Shown here: positions 17,400-25,599 of the stretch, in pieces
Numbering within the stretch: the first letter of the stretch is position 1
How the letters are laid out: each line of letters starts with the position of its first letter
Assembly: GCF_007830255.1 (NCBI RefSeq)
Contig: NZ_VLKG01000015.1
Span: forward strand, 1 to 64,000
DNA length: 64,000 nt
Source: Azomonas agilis
Lineage (GTDB): Bacteria > Pseudomonadota > Gammaproteobacteria > Pseudomonadales > Pseudomonadaceae
Direction of reading: 5' to 3'
The notes under the pieces: generated by a model
Seen by the model: only the letters and a program-made list of their open reading frames with translations
Told to the model about the DNA's origin: nothing
Database searches by the model: none
Made by a program: the position numbers and the translations under genes

Positions 17400-18470
17400 T
17401 TAAAGTCCGAATAGTTGTAATGGATTGATTACTCCGTTCCCAGAAAAATCATCGTCCATATTAAATAAATAATAAGCAGATTTTGGAATGGCACTGGGCG
17501 AAACAGCAAAGGCTTCATAAATCTTACAAATCTCTCCATGTTCGTATTTGACATTATTTTTTAGCCCTTCCTTAACACCATCCAATGCCCCCTTAATGAT
17601 TACCTCTAAATCCTGATAGTAGCGCTGGGTGGCTGTTTCTCGACCATATAAAAACTCAAACTTTCCATCCGAACATTTTCTAATATCAACAACTTGCCCG
17701 TGGGGTGCAGTCATCAAAGTCTCAAGTAATAAGGAGCGCTCTAGCATCAAGCACCCTTGAGTCCAGTCAGGACTTCCAGACCAACTGACATTCTCATGAA
17801 ATACTCCTGTCATATGCGCATTTTTTCCTTTAACAAGAGTATCTCCTGATTGTGTGGTGATAAAGTACAGCCCCTCTGTATCGACTTCTAATATGAGTGT
17901 CAGTAATTTTTGTATCGTCCCTGCATACCCAAGATCTAACATAACAGGGGTAACATTTTGATCCAGTAACAGTTCAGCTTTCAGATAGTCGTAAAAACTG
18001 GATCTAGTTTCTTCAAGATAATCAAGTAAGCGCTTTTGGTGAGGCTCAAACCACTGCTTAACTTTTCCAGCATCCTCTGGTAAAGAGGCTTTAAACCCAA
18101 GCAGCTCAGAAGGTAATATCTGATAAGCTTCATGTAATTGTAAACCGAAGCGTTTCATTAATAACTCTAATACAGTTCCTTGAAACTTATTTTTTAATGC
18201 AACATCTAAAGCATCTGGATTCCCTAAAAGAGTTTTAAACAATAAGGTTCTGGACACTTTTAAGTATACAGGCTTATGTTTTACCTTTAACAAATCATCT
18301 TCAATTAAGGCATTGAGTAACACATAAAAAAACCAACCCTCTCGTGCTAAACAAACCGGTCTACGCTCGCCTTCGTTTAACTTAGTCTCCAAAGCTCTTA
18401 CATAATAATTTAGCATTGGAGATAAAAAGCTATGTCCAAATTCATATAAAGAGCAATAAGAGCTTTTCAA
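17400..18470 (-). CDS. Unknown protein, first gene of the polysaccharide locus
   Basis: A 356-residue soluble protein that starts at a TTG codon, with GAAGGAAG well placed upstream. I do not recognise a named family. The opening region (YEFGHSFLSPMLNYYVRAL, then PVCLAREGWFF) resembles the segment found after HAD domains in some surface-glycan proteins, where an L-x-R-D/E-G element is usual. The central VTPVMLDLGYAGTIQKLL is another likely conserved motif. Such regions are known next to RgpF/HAD proteins like the one encoded directly downstream, so a joint role in glycan assembly is plausible but unproven. Confidence 0.7.
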   Translation of the reverse strand: MKSSYCSLYEFGHSFLSPMLNYYVRALETKLNEGERRPVCLAREGWFFYVLLNALIEDDLLKVKHKPVYLKVSRTLLFKTLLGNPDALDVALKNKFQGTVLELLMKRFGLQLHEAYQILPSELLGFKASLPEDAGKVKQWFEPHQKRLLDYLEETRSSFYDYLKAELLLDQNVTPVMLDLGYAGTIQKLLTLILEVDTEGLYFITTQSGDTLVKGKNAHMTGVFHENVSWSGSPDWTQGCLMLERSLLLETLMTAPHGQVVDIRKCSDGKFEFLYGRETATQRYYQDLEVIIKGALDGVKEGLKNNVKYEHGEICKIYEAFAVSPSAIPKSAYYLFNMDDDFSGNGVINPLQLFGL

Positions 18471-18501
18471 AATAACTTCCTTCGATCAAATAAGCTTTAC
18501 G

Positions 18502-18529
18502 AAAAAAAACGACTCTAAAATAAAGAGTC
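18502..18529 (-). terminator. Rho-independent terminator or attenuator ahead of the polysaccharide locus
   Basis: On the minus strand GACTCT (18529-18524) pairs with AGAGTC (18516-18511) around a 7-base loop, followed by G and eight T residues (18509-18502). It lies after phoH and only about 32 bp before the TTG start of the first polysaccharide gene. It may simply end the phoH transcript. A third copy of the half-site upstream (GAGTC, 18539-18535) could pair with the terminator's left arm and form an alternative hairpin. Confidence 0.7.
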
Positions 18530-18689
18530 CAAAAGACTCAAAATAAAACAATTCCATAAAGCCATCCCAGTGATGGCAAAATAATTTTCTCTATTCAAAT
18601 ACATATTGCGAATAACAGCTTGAATTTTCGATGTGATTCTATCTAAAAAAAAATACAAGAGAAGCCTTTTCGAGCCATTTAATGCCATT

Positions 18690-20081
18690 TTACAAAAATC
18701 TTTCTGCATACTCAGCCAAGACTGATCGTGGTACTCCCTGTAAAGTCAAATGCACTCCTTGTGGAAAATCTTTAAAACGCTCTGTTAAGTAGGTTAGGCC
18801 CGAACTTGTTGCTGATAAGTAAGGCGTATCAATTTGCGCTAAGTTCCCTAAACAAACCACTTTAGAGCCAGTGCCGGCCCGAGTAATGATGGTTTTTATC
18901 TGGTGCGGCGTTAGATTTTGGCATTCATCAATAATGATGAAGCTGTGTTGGAAGCTTCGGCCACGGATATAGTTCAGGGATTTAAACTGCAAAGGCACCT
19001 TTTGTAAGATGTAGTCAATGCTACTAGGCACATGCTCATCTTCCGAATGCAGAGCCTCCAAGTTGTCCGTTATAGCGCCGAGCCAAGGCTCCATTTTTTC
19101 TGCCTCCGTGCCTGGTAAAAAACCGATGTCTTCATCTAACCCCTGAATACTACGGGTTACGATAATCCGCCGATACCCCTTACTTACCATAGTTTGTTCA
19201 ATGGCTGCCGCTAGCGCCAGAATAGTCTTACCTGAGCCTGCCGCACCACATAAGCTTACCAAATGAATCTCTGGATCTAAGAGTGCATGCAGCGCCAAGG
19301 CTTGGTAGATATCCCGGGGCACCAGCCCCCAAGCCTCGCGATGCATCAAAGGCTCTTGGTGCAAATCGAGCACTAATAGGCTATCGACCTCTACAGCCTG
19401 AATCCATCCCACAAAGCCCGTATCATCTAAAATGAACTCGTTGAGGTGTACAGAGAGGCCTATTTCGTCCTGCATCCAGACTTTATGCAGTGTTTGACCT
19501 TGGCCTTGTTGTGTTTCTACACGCGCTACTTGATCCCAAAACGAGCCATGTATCCTATGGTAGCCCTGAGTCAACAGGCCAATATCATCCAGTAGCTGAT
19601 CGGTTTGATAATCCTCGGCAGCTATGCCACAGGCCCGCGCTTTGAGGCGCATATTGATGTCTTTACTGACCAGTACAACAGGGGTATTCAGGTGACGGGC
19701 TTTTAACTGCATCAACTGATTAATGATGCGATTGTCGTTAGAGTCTTGGGGTAAATAGGTCAAAACCTCTGTCCGTTGACTCATCAGAATAGACAGCCAA
19801 CCACAGGGGGGATTTTTACCACGCGCTATGGGCACACCCTGTTCTACTTGCTCTGGGCTAGCCTCTCCTAAAACCGTATCGATCAAGCGAATAGCTTGGC
19901 GACTCTCCGCAGCCACTCCTTGCTTGCTAGTTTTCAGTCGATCTAACTCCTCCAATACGGTCATGGGGATGATGACGTGGTGTTCCTGAAAATTAAGTAA
20001 CGCGTTGGGATCGTGTATCAGGACATTGGTGTCAAGAACATACAGAGTTGGCCGATGGCCAGCAGTGCCATAATTATCCAT
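18690..20081 (-). CDS. PIN-PhoH family ATPase
   Basis: A 463-residue PhoH2/YlaK-type protein. An N-terminal PIN ribonuclease domain (starting LYVLDTNVLIHDP, with conserved acidic residues and E-E-L-D-R-L) is joined to a C-terminal PhoH P-loop ATPase with Walker A GAAGSGKT and a Walker B I-I-D-E-C-Q-N. Such proteins are proposed to unwind and cut RNA. I start at the ATG 20081, five bases after AAGGTGA; the frame also opens at an in-frame GTG (20090), but that codon lies within the ribosome binding site. Transcription is away from yaaA. The neighbourhood gives no further clue to its role. Confidence 0.93.
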   Translation of the reverse strand: MDNYGTAGHRPTLYVLDTNVLIHDPNALLNFQEHHVIIPMTVLEELDRLKTSKQGVAAESRQAIRLIDTVLGEASPEQVEQGVPIARGKNPPCGWLSILMSQRTEVLTYLPQDSNDNRIINQLMQLKARHLNTPVVLVSKDINMRLKARACGIAAEDYQTDQLLDDIGLLTQGYHRIHGSFWDQVARVETQQGQGQTLHKVWMQDEIGLSVHLNEFILDDTGFVGWIQAVEVDSLLVLDLHQEPLMHREAWGLVPRDIYQALALHALLDPEIHLVSLCGAAGSGKTILALAAAIEQTMVSKGYRRIIVTRSIQGLDEDIGFLPGTEAEKMEPWLGAITDNLEALHSEDEHVPSSIDYILQKVPLQFKSLNYIRGRSFQHSFIIIDECQNLTPHQIKTIITRAGTGSKVVCLGNLAQIDTPYLSATSSGLTYLTERFKDFPQGVHLTLQGVPRSVLAEYAERFL

Positions 20082-20347
20082 AGCGATCACCTTATGCGAG
20101 CATCAAGACTGCGGGTCTAAAACAGCCTTACCTTCGCCGTACTACCCCAAGGTTAGTGCCGGATCAAAAAGCCCAGAGCAATGAACTTTTTAGAACCGCC
20201 ACCTGTGCAGCAGGGCTCGGCGGTCTCTTGGTAATACTCTATAAATTATGACACTAAGGTGATCCTCCTTGCTCATAATTGCAAATAGGCCAGAGAAACT
20301 ACTACAACCAAGCCTATTGGCCACAAACACTTTTAGGACACTCTTGA

Positions 20348-21115
20348 ATGCTGATGCTACTTTCCCCCGCTAAAACACTCGACTACCAAACCGAAGTGAG
20401 CACCCACGAGTACACTCAGCCTCAGTACTTAGATGAAGCCGAGATATTGGTTCGTCAGCTACAAGGCTTGTCACCAAATCAACTGGCTCAGTTGATGAAG
20501 CTTTCAGACAAATTAGCCGCCTTAAACTTAGCCCGATACGCCAGTTGGAGCCGCCCTTTCACTCCAGATAACGCACGGCAAGCCATTTTGGCCTTTAAGG
20601 GCGATGTGTACATCGGATTACAGGCCGAAGACTTTAGCCCAGAGCATTTTGAGTTTGCCCAACAGCACCTGCGGATACTGTCCGGCTTATACGGGATTTT
20701 GCGCCCATTAGATCTGATGCAAGCCTACCGTTTGGAAATGGGGACACCCCTCACAAGGCTCTTGGGCAAGGATCTGTATGCATTTTGGGGAGAGCGCATT
20801 ACTCAATGGATTAACGAGGAATTAGAGGCTCAAAATGAGCCGTTCTTGCTTAATTTGGCCTCTAATGAATACTTCAAAGTCATTAAGCGGCCTCTGGTGC
20901 GGGCGCAAATTATAGATACTGAATTTCGCGACCAGAAAGATGGCCAGTACAAAATCATCAGCCTGTACGCCAAACGAGCCCGCGGCTTGATGGCTCGATA
21001 TGTCATCGAGCACCAGCTCACCCACCCCGATGATTTGTGCTCGTTTGACAGCGAAGGCTACTACTACAGCGCTAAACACTCCTCAACCGAACGCATGGTG
21101 TTTTTACGAGATTGA
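20348..21115 (+). CDS. yaaA: Peroxide-stress protein YaaA (DUF328)
   Basis: A 255-residue cytoplasmic protein of the YaaA/UPF0246 family. It has the opening M[11 protein letters not shown], the L-N-x-A-R-Y region, [35 protein letters not shown] and the C-terminal [12 protein letters not shown] with FDSEGYYY. In E. coli the protein limits intracellular iron and oxidative DNA damage under peroxide stress; that role is known from the family, not seen here. The length is exactly typical. The gene converges on the MFS exporter gene with a 5-bp gap. The 266 bp upstream contain only short inverted repeats (for example AATAGGC near 20285 with GCCTATT near 20315). Confidence 0.95.
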   Translation: MLMLLSPAKTLDYQTEVSTHEYTQPQYLDEAEILVRQLQGLSPNQLAQLMKLSDKLAALNLARYASWSRPFTPDNARQAILAFKGDVYIGLQAEDFSPEHFEFAQQHLRILSGLYGILRPLDLMQAYRLEMGTPLTRLLGKDLYAFWGERITQWINEELEAQNEPFLLNLASNEYFKVIKRPLVRAQIIDTEFRDQKDGQYKIISLYAKRARGLMARYVIEHQLTHPDDLCSFDSEGYYYSAKHSSTERMVFLRD

Positions 21116-21120
21116 GAAGT

Positions 21121-22329
21121 TCAGCGATTTGGCTGGGGCTGCGGTAATGTCGATAAACGTAGTGCAATCAAAAGGGCTGCAATCAAAAGTACGGCAATAA
21201 ACAACACCACGCCCTTCCAGTGCCCTGCTTGCCAAAACAGGCCAGCCAGCGTCCCCGCCACACTGGAGCCCAAGTAATAACTGAACAGATACAAAGCAGA
21301 AGCTTGGCCACGCGCTTGATGGGCACGGCTACTGACCCAGCTACTGGCTAAGGAGTGTCCAGCAAAAAATCCGTACGAATACAGCAAGAGCCCCAACAAA
21401 ATCGCCCACAACTGGCTCGATAAGGTCAGCCCTAATCCCAATAACATGATGAGGATAGAGGGCCAAAATACGCGCTGCCGCCCCCAACGATCGGCCATAG
21501 CGCCGGCTTTAGTGGCGCTGTAGGTTCCGGATAAGTAAGCCAATGACAGTAAACCTATCCAAGCCGGGCTCCAGTCATAGGGCGGTTGCAACAGTCGATA
21601 GCCAATGTAATTAAATAGGGCGACAAAACTCCCCATCAGTAAAAAAGCTTCGGCAAATAGCCAAGGTAGACCTGCATCACGAAGATGCAGACGCAATCCG
21701 CCCAACACATTAGCTATGCTCCAAGGGCGTGCGTGAAAATGTTTGGAAGAAGGTAGCCAACACCAAAACAATAGGGTGGCTAATCCGGCCAGTAGTGCCT
21801 GAATCGCCAAAGCCCACATCCAAGAAGATACCTCAACCACAAAACCGCTTAACAAACGGCCACTCATTCCACCTAAAGAATTACCGGAAATATACAACCC
21901 CATCGCCAGTCCCAAATGACTGGGCTCCATTTCCTCCCCCAGATAAGACATGGCTACCGCAACCAGGCCACTCAGTGCTAAGCCACTTAAGGCGCGCATC
22001 AGCAGCAAGCCCTCCCAAGTGGGCATTAGGGGAGCCAGCAAGCTAAACAGGGTGGCACTCCACAGAGCAACCAGCATCATCGGTTTACGGCCTAGGGCAT
22101 CGGATAAAGGCCCAGTCACCAACATCCCCAAGGCTAAAGTTAAGGTTGAGACTGAGAGCGCCAAACTGCTTTGAGTAGCGGTAATCCCAAAGTCTTGGGA
22201 AAACAGGGGCAATAAGGGCTGCACCACATACAGCAAACTGAAACTGGCAAATCCGCCCAAAAATAAAGCTTGATTGGTGCGCTGAAAGGCTAAGGTGCCT
22301 TTTTGCAAAAACTCGTGTGTCTGCTCCAT
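21121..22329 (-). CDS. MFS efflux transporter, YnfM-like
   Basis: An inner-membrane major facilitator with 12 predicted hydrophobic segments. The loop 2-3 signature G-P-L-S-D-A-L-G-R-K-P and the equivalent G-A-M-A-D-R-W-G-R-Q in the second half are visible. Wording such as FALLY/FSLLYVVQPLLP resembles E. coli YnfM (arabinose-polymer/drug-type exporter group). I choose the ATG 22329, which follows GGGGGAAG; the frame opens further upstream at 22389, but that ATG lacks a ribosome binding site. The resulting protein has 402 residues. A LysR regulator is encoded divergently 145 bp away and probably controls it. The substrate cannot be told. Confidence 0.9.
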   Translation of the reverse strand: MEQTHEFLQKGTLAFQRTNQALFLGGFASFSLLYVVQPLLPLFSQDFGITATQSSLALSVSTLTLALGMLVTGPLSDALGRKPMMLVALWSATLFSLLAPLMPTWEGLLLMRALSGLALSGLVAVAMSYLGEEMEPSHLGLAMGLYISGNSLGGMSGRLLSGFVVEVSSWMWALAIQALLAGLATLLFWCWLPSSKHFHARPWSIANVLGGLRLHLRDAGLPWLFAEAFLLMGSFVALFNYIGYRLLQPPYDWSPAWIGLLSLAYLSGTYSATKAGAMADRWGRQRVFWPSILIMLLGLGLTLSSQLWAILLGLLLYSYGFFAGHSLASSWVSSRAHQARGQASALYLFSYYLGSSVAGTLAGLFWQAGHWKGVVLFIAVLLIAALLIALRLSTLPQPQPNR

Positions 22330-22474
22330 TACTTCCCCCAAACAGGACGAGGCATTTTGCCGCAGCCCCTGATGCTTTGAGGGCAGCATAGGGAGGCTTT
22401 ATTATTCTTTCCAATATATTATTCATCTTATTTAATAGGTAAAACAGATTATTACCCAATAGGAGCGAATAAAC

Positions 22475-23398
22475 GTGGAGTTACGGCATTTGCGTTACTT
22501 CATCGCTGTTGCTGAAACCCTGCATTTTGGCCGTGCGGCTATTCAATTGGGGATTTCTCAACCGCCTTTGAGCCAACAAATACAGGCTTTAGAAGAGGAA
22601 CTTGGCGTTACCCTATTTGAACGCACCAACCGCAAAGTCAGCCTCAGCCGAGCCGGTCAATTATTCTTGCCTGAAGCACGCCAAGTATTAACCCAACTGA
22701 ATCAGGCCATTGGGGTAGCTCAGCGCGCTCAACGTGGAGAATTAGGTGAACTCAGAGTGGGCTTTACTTCTTCTGCGCCTTTCACCCCCACCATTCCACG
22801 AGCCATTTTGGCCTTTCGCAGAGCCTGCCCAGAAGTACATTTAGAACTACGCGAGTTTTGCAGCCGCAACGTGGCCCAAGCGGTCTACGAACGCCAATTG
22901 CATGTGGGGTTGCTCCGCCCACTGGGTGATCTTTCTGATGAGCTGGAAACCTTGGAGCTGTTTAGTGAGCCCCTGAGCGCTCTCTTACCTACAGGACACC
23001 TTTTAGCCCAATACACAGGGCCGATATCCCTATCCATGCTGGCTGGGGAATCCTTTGTATTCTTTCCACGCACCTACGGTACAGGGCTCTATGATCAACT
23101 CCAAAACTTGAGTCGGGCCGTAGGCTTTGTTCCACACATCGTACAAGAAGCCAGTGAGGCTATGACCTTGATTGGCTTAGTTGCTACAGGACTTGGTGTT
23201 ACGGTACTGCCTTCATCCTTCGGGCGCATGCACATTGACGGGGTGGTATGTCGCCCCTTACAGGATGCCGGAGCGACAACGGCCATCTGTCTGGTACGCC
23301 GCCGAGATGAGCAGTCTCCCTTAGTGCAGCGTTTTATGAAGCTCCTACAGTACGAGACCCAACAACAGACTGAAAGAGCTCTTAACCCCGTTAACTAA
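22475..23398 (+). CDS. LysR-family transcriptional regulator
   Basis: A 307-residue regulator. The N-terminal winged helix-turn-helix (about 1-60: MELRHLRYFIAVAET ... ISQPPLSQQIQALEEELG) is followed by a periplasmic-binding-like effector domain (about 90-295), close in wording to the BenM/CatM branch. It starts at a GTG nine bases after AGGAG. It is divergent from the MFS exporter gene, so it probably regulates that gene and itself in the shared 145-bp spacer, in the usual LysR way. Its last four bases overlap the end of the convergent helicase gene. Confidence 0.93.
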   Translation: MELRHLRYFIAVAETLHFGRAAIQLGISQPPLSQQIQALEEELGVTLFERTNRKVSLSRAGQLFLPEARQVLTQLNQAIGVAQRAQRGELGELRVGFTSSAPFTPTIPRAILAFRRACPEVHLELREFCSRNVAQAVYERQLHVGLLRPLGDLSDELETLELFSEPLSALLPTGHLLAQYTGPISLSMLAGESFVFFPRTYGTGLYDQLQNLSRAVGFVPHIVQEASEAMTLIGLVATGLGVTVLPSSFGRMHIDGVVCRPLQDAGATTAICLVRRRDEQSPLVQRFMKLLQYETQQQTERALNPVN

Positions 23399-24711
23399 TT
23401 TGACTCAGGGGTTGGCTTACGGCGTTTTAAAGGAGCCATACCGTCCTGACTGGCTAATGGCTTGGCTGGGCGCGTTTTTTTGGCCACCGACTTGCCTGTG
23501 GAGGCTTTTTTAGTGTCTGGTTTTTTCTTTTTACTGCCTACCGCCTTTCCTGAGGCTTTAAGGTTTTTCGGCCCACGATAGTGGCCTTTGAGTCCGGGAA
23601 TTAGCCGCTGTTCAAAACGCTGCTTTAAATAGCGCTCAATACTGGACATTAGATTCCAATCGTTATGGCAAATGAGGGAAATAGCCAAGCCTTCCGCACC
23701 GGCACGCCCTGTACGTCCCACTCGATGCACATACTCATCCCCCGAGTGGGGCATATCAAAGTTAATCACTAAATCTAGGCCATCAATATCTAAACCACGC
23801 GCCGCCACATCGGTGGCCACCAGTACCTTAGAACTGCCTTGCCGAAAGCGCTCCAAGGCTTGCTTGCGGTCTTTTTGATCCTTTTCACCGTGCAGTACAA
23901 AGGCCTTTAAGTCACGCGCCACTAGATGTCCATATAAACGATCAGCTTGGACACGGGTATTGGTAAAGATGATGGCACGCTGATAAGTCTCATGGGCCAA
24001 CAACCAAAAGACCAATTCTTCTTTATGTGCAGGATCATCAGCGGTAATGATTTCTTGCCGCAGTTGCTCACTCAGCTCACTGACGGAGTTCAACATTAAA
24101 TGTTGTGGCTCTTTAAGCACTTTGAGCGCCACTTCACGCAGCGCGGCTCCGCCGGTTGTAGCAGAAAACAAGAGGGTTTGCCGCTCAGCAGGACACTCAG
24201 CCACTAAGCGCAATACCGACTCGCCCAAGCCCATATCCAGCATACGATCGGCTTCGTCCAGCACCAGCGTGGTCACATCACGCAATACCAAGTGTCCGGC
24301 CTCCAGATGCTCCAGCAAGCGGCCCGGTGTTCCAATCAGAATATCGGGCACTTTACGCAGTTGAGCCGCTTGTACTTTGAAGTCTTCACCACCTGTCACT
24401 AGGGTAGCCTTCAAAAAGGTGTAGCGTGCAAAGCGCTCAACCTCGACGAGGGTTTGACGTGCCAATTCACGAGTCGGAAGCAAAATCAGAACCCGTACAT
24501 CAGTGTCTTTTGTTGGATTTTCTAGCAGTCGTTGCAGAGTGGGTAGTAAAAAAGCCGCCGTTTTACCACTGCCAGTACGTGCTGTGGCTCGCACATCCTT
24601 TCCTGCCAATACGAGGGGAATAGCAGCCTGTTGAACGGGTGTGGGCTCGGTTAAATTCAACTCCGCCAGCGCTTTGAGCAGACGTTCGTGTAAGGCAAAG
24701 GCAGTGAACAA
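23395..24711 (-). CDS. DEAD-box RNA helicase (SrmB/RhlE-like)
   Basis: A 438-residue ATP-dependent RNA helicase. Motifs run in order: Q motif TPVQQ, motif I ARTGSGKT (44-51), Ia PTRELARQ, TPGRL, motif II DEAD (152-155), motif III SAT, then the C-terminal RecA domain with ATDVAARGLD and HRVGRTGRAG. The last ~65 residues are a lysine-rich basic tail (KKKK, KKT), a probable RNA-binding extension. Its layout suggests ribosome assembly or cold-related RNA remodelling, but which DEAD-box subfamily it belongs to is not certain. It is transcribed alone; the genes on both sides are opposed or divergent. Confidence 0.95.
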   Translation of the reverse strand: MFTAFALHERLLKALAELNLTEPTPVQQAAIPLVLAGKDVRATARTGSGKTAAFLLPTLQRLLENPTKDTDVRVLILLPTRELARQTLVEVERFARYTFLKATLVTGGEDFKVQAAQLRKVPDILIGTPGRLLEHLEAGHLVLRDVTTLVLDEADRMLDMGLGESVLRLVAECPAERQTLLFSATTGGAALREVALKVLKEPQHLMLNSVSELSEQLRQEIITADDPAHKEELVFWLLAHETYQRAIIFTNTRVQADRLYGHLVARDLKAFVLHGEKDQKDRKQALERFRQGSSKVLVATDVAARGLDIDGLDLVINFDMPHSGDEYVHRVGRTGRAGAEGLAISLICHNDWNLMSSIERYLKQRFEQRLIPGLKGHYRGPKNLKASGKAVGSKKKKPDTKKASTGKSVAKKTRPAKPLASQDGMAPLKRRKPTPESN

Positions 24712-24932
24712 GGGAACACCTCAAACAGGATAGGACGCAAGGTGGCATAGCTTAACCTGTCTGGGGAAGACACCCTAGCATTCACTCAGCCAGCCTTAAG
24801 CTGATGCCTCTGAAGGGGCTAGATTCGGGTAAAATAGGCCAATGCTGGCTATAAACCATCCGATAAAAATTTGGAACTTTAAGTCCCAAAGCTCCTTCTT
24901 ATCTCAGCCGTTAGGTTCGTGGAGATACACTC

Positions 24933-25499
24933 TTGGTCATGCTCAAAACCCTTTTTATTAGCCTGTGCAGCTTATTACTCAGTACTCAATTATGGGCAGA
25001 ATCCCCAAATCCACACGTCATCCTAAAAACCGACTTAGGGGAAATTGAGATTGAACTGGACGCAAAACGAGCGCCCATCAGCGTCAAAAACTTCCTTCAG
25101 TATGTAGATAGCGGCTTTTACGATAACACCCTATTTCACCGTGTGATTCCCGGATTTATGGTGCAAGGAGGCGGCTATAACGAACAACTAGAACTAAAAA
25201 CTCCCAGCGCACCGATCAAAAACGAAGCCAACAATGGTTTGCATAACGTGCGAGGCACGGTAGCGATGGCGCGCACTCAGGCAGCGGACTCGGCCACTAG
25301 CCAGTTTTTCATCAATCATCGGGACAACAACTTTCTCGACCAAGGCCCACGTGGCCCAGGTTATGCCGTGTTCGGACGTGTAGTGCGCGGTATGACCGTA
25401 GTAGACCAAATTGCCCAAGCGCCTACGGAGCGGCGCAGCATTCAACTGCAAAATATCCCCCGCGATCCGATACGGCTTATTTCTGCCCGCCGACGCTAA
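24933..25499 (+). CDS. ppiA: Periplasmic cyclophilin-type peptidyl-prolyl isomerase
   Basis: A 188-residue cyclophilin with an N-terminal signal peptide ([20 protein letters not shown], cut likely after the last Ala). The mature domain has [14 protein letters not shown] with the catalytic arginine, [17 protein letters not shown], and the late [11 protein letters not shown]. It catalyses cis-trans isomerisation of proline bonds during folding in the periplasm. The frame opens at a TTG (24933) eight bases after GGAG; an ATG two codons later (24939) is also possible. The name ppiA is used because the protein is exported; the domain alone would not separate PpiA from PpiB. Confidence 0.92.
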   Translation: MVMLKTLFISLCSLLLSTQLWAESPNPHVILKTDLGEIEIELDAKRAPISVKNFLQYVDSGFYDNTLFHRVIPGFMVQGGGYNEQLELKTPSAPIKNEANNGLHNVRGTVAMARTQAADSATSQFFINHRDNNFLDQGPRGPGYAVFGRVVRGMTVVDQIAQAPTERRSIQLQNIPRDPIRLISARRR

Positions 25500-25599
25500 A
25501 AATATTCTGGCAAACTCAGAAAAAACTCCCTTATCTTCATGCATCAAGGCATATTTTCGGGTAAAAATTCAATACTACGGCCCTATCAAAGGACATACT

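Noticed and set aside
18515-18709. Possible 64-residue protein between phoH and the polysaccharide locus
   Set aside because: It has no ribosome binding site and overlaps phoH and the terminator. It is kept only as a possible leader peptide in the attenuator idea, not as a gene.
25411-25599. Upstream extension of the cyclase gene
   Set aside because: It overlaps ppiA and has no signal-peptide character; the TTG at 25600 has a ribosome binding site and yields a proper signal peptide.
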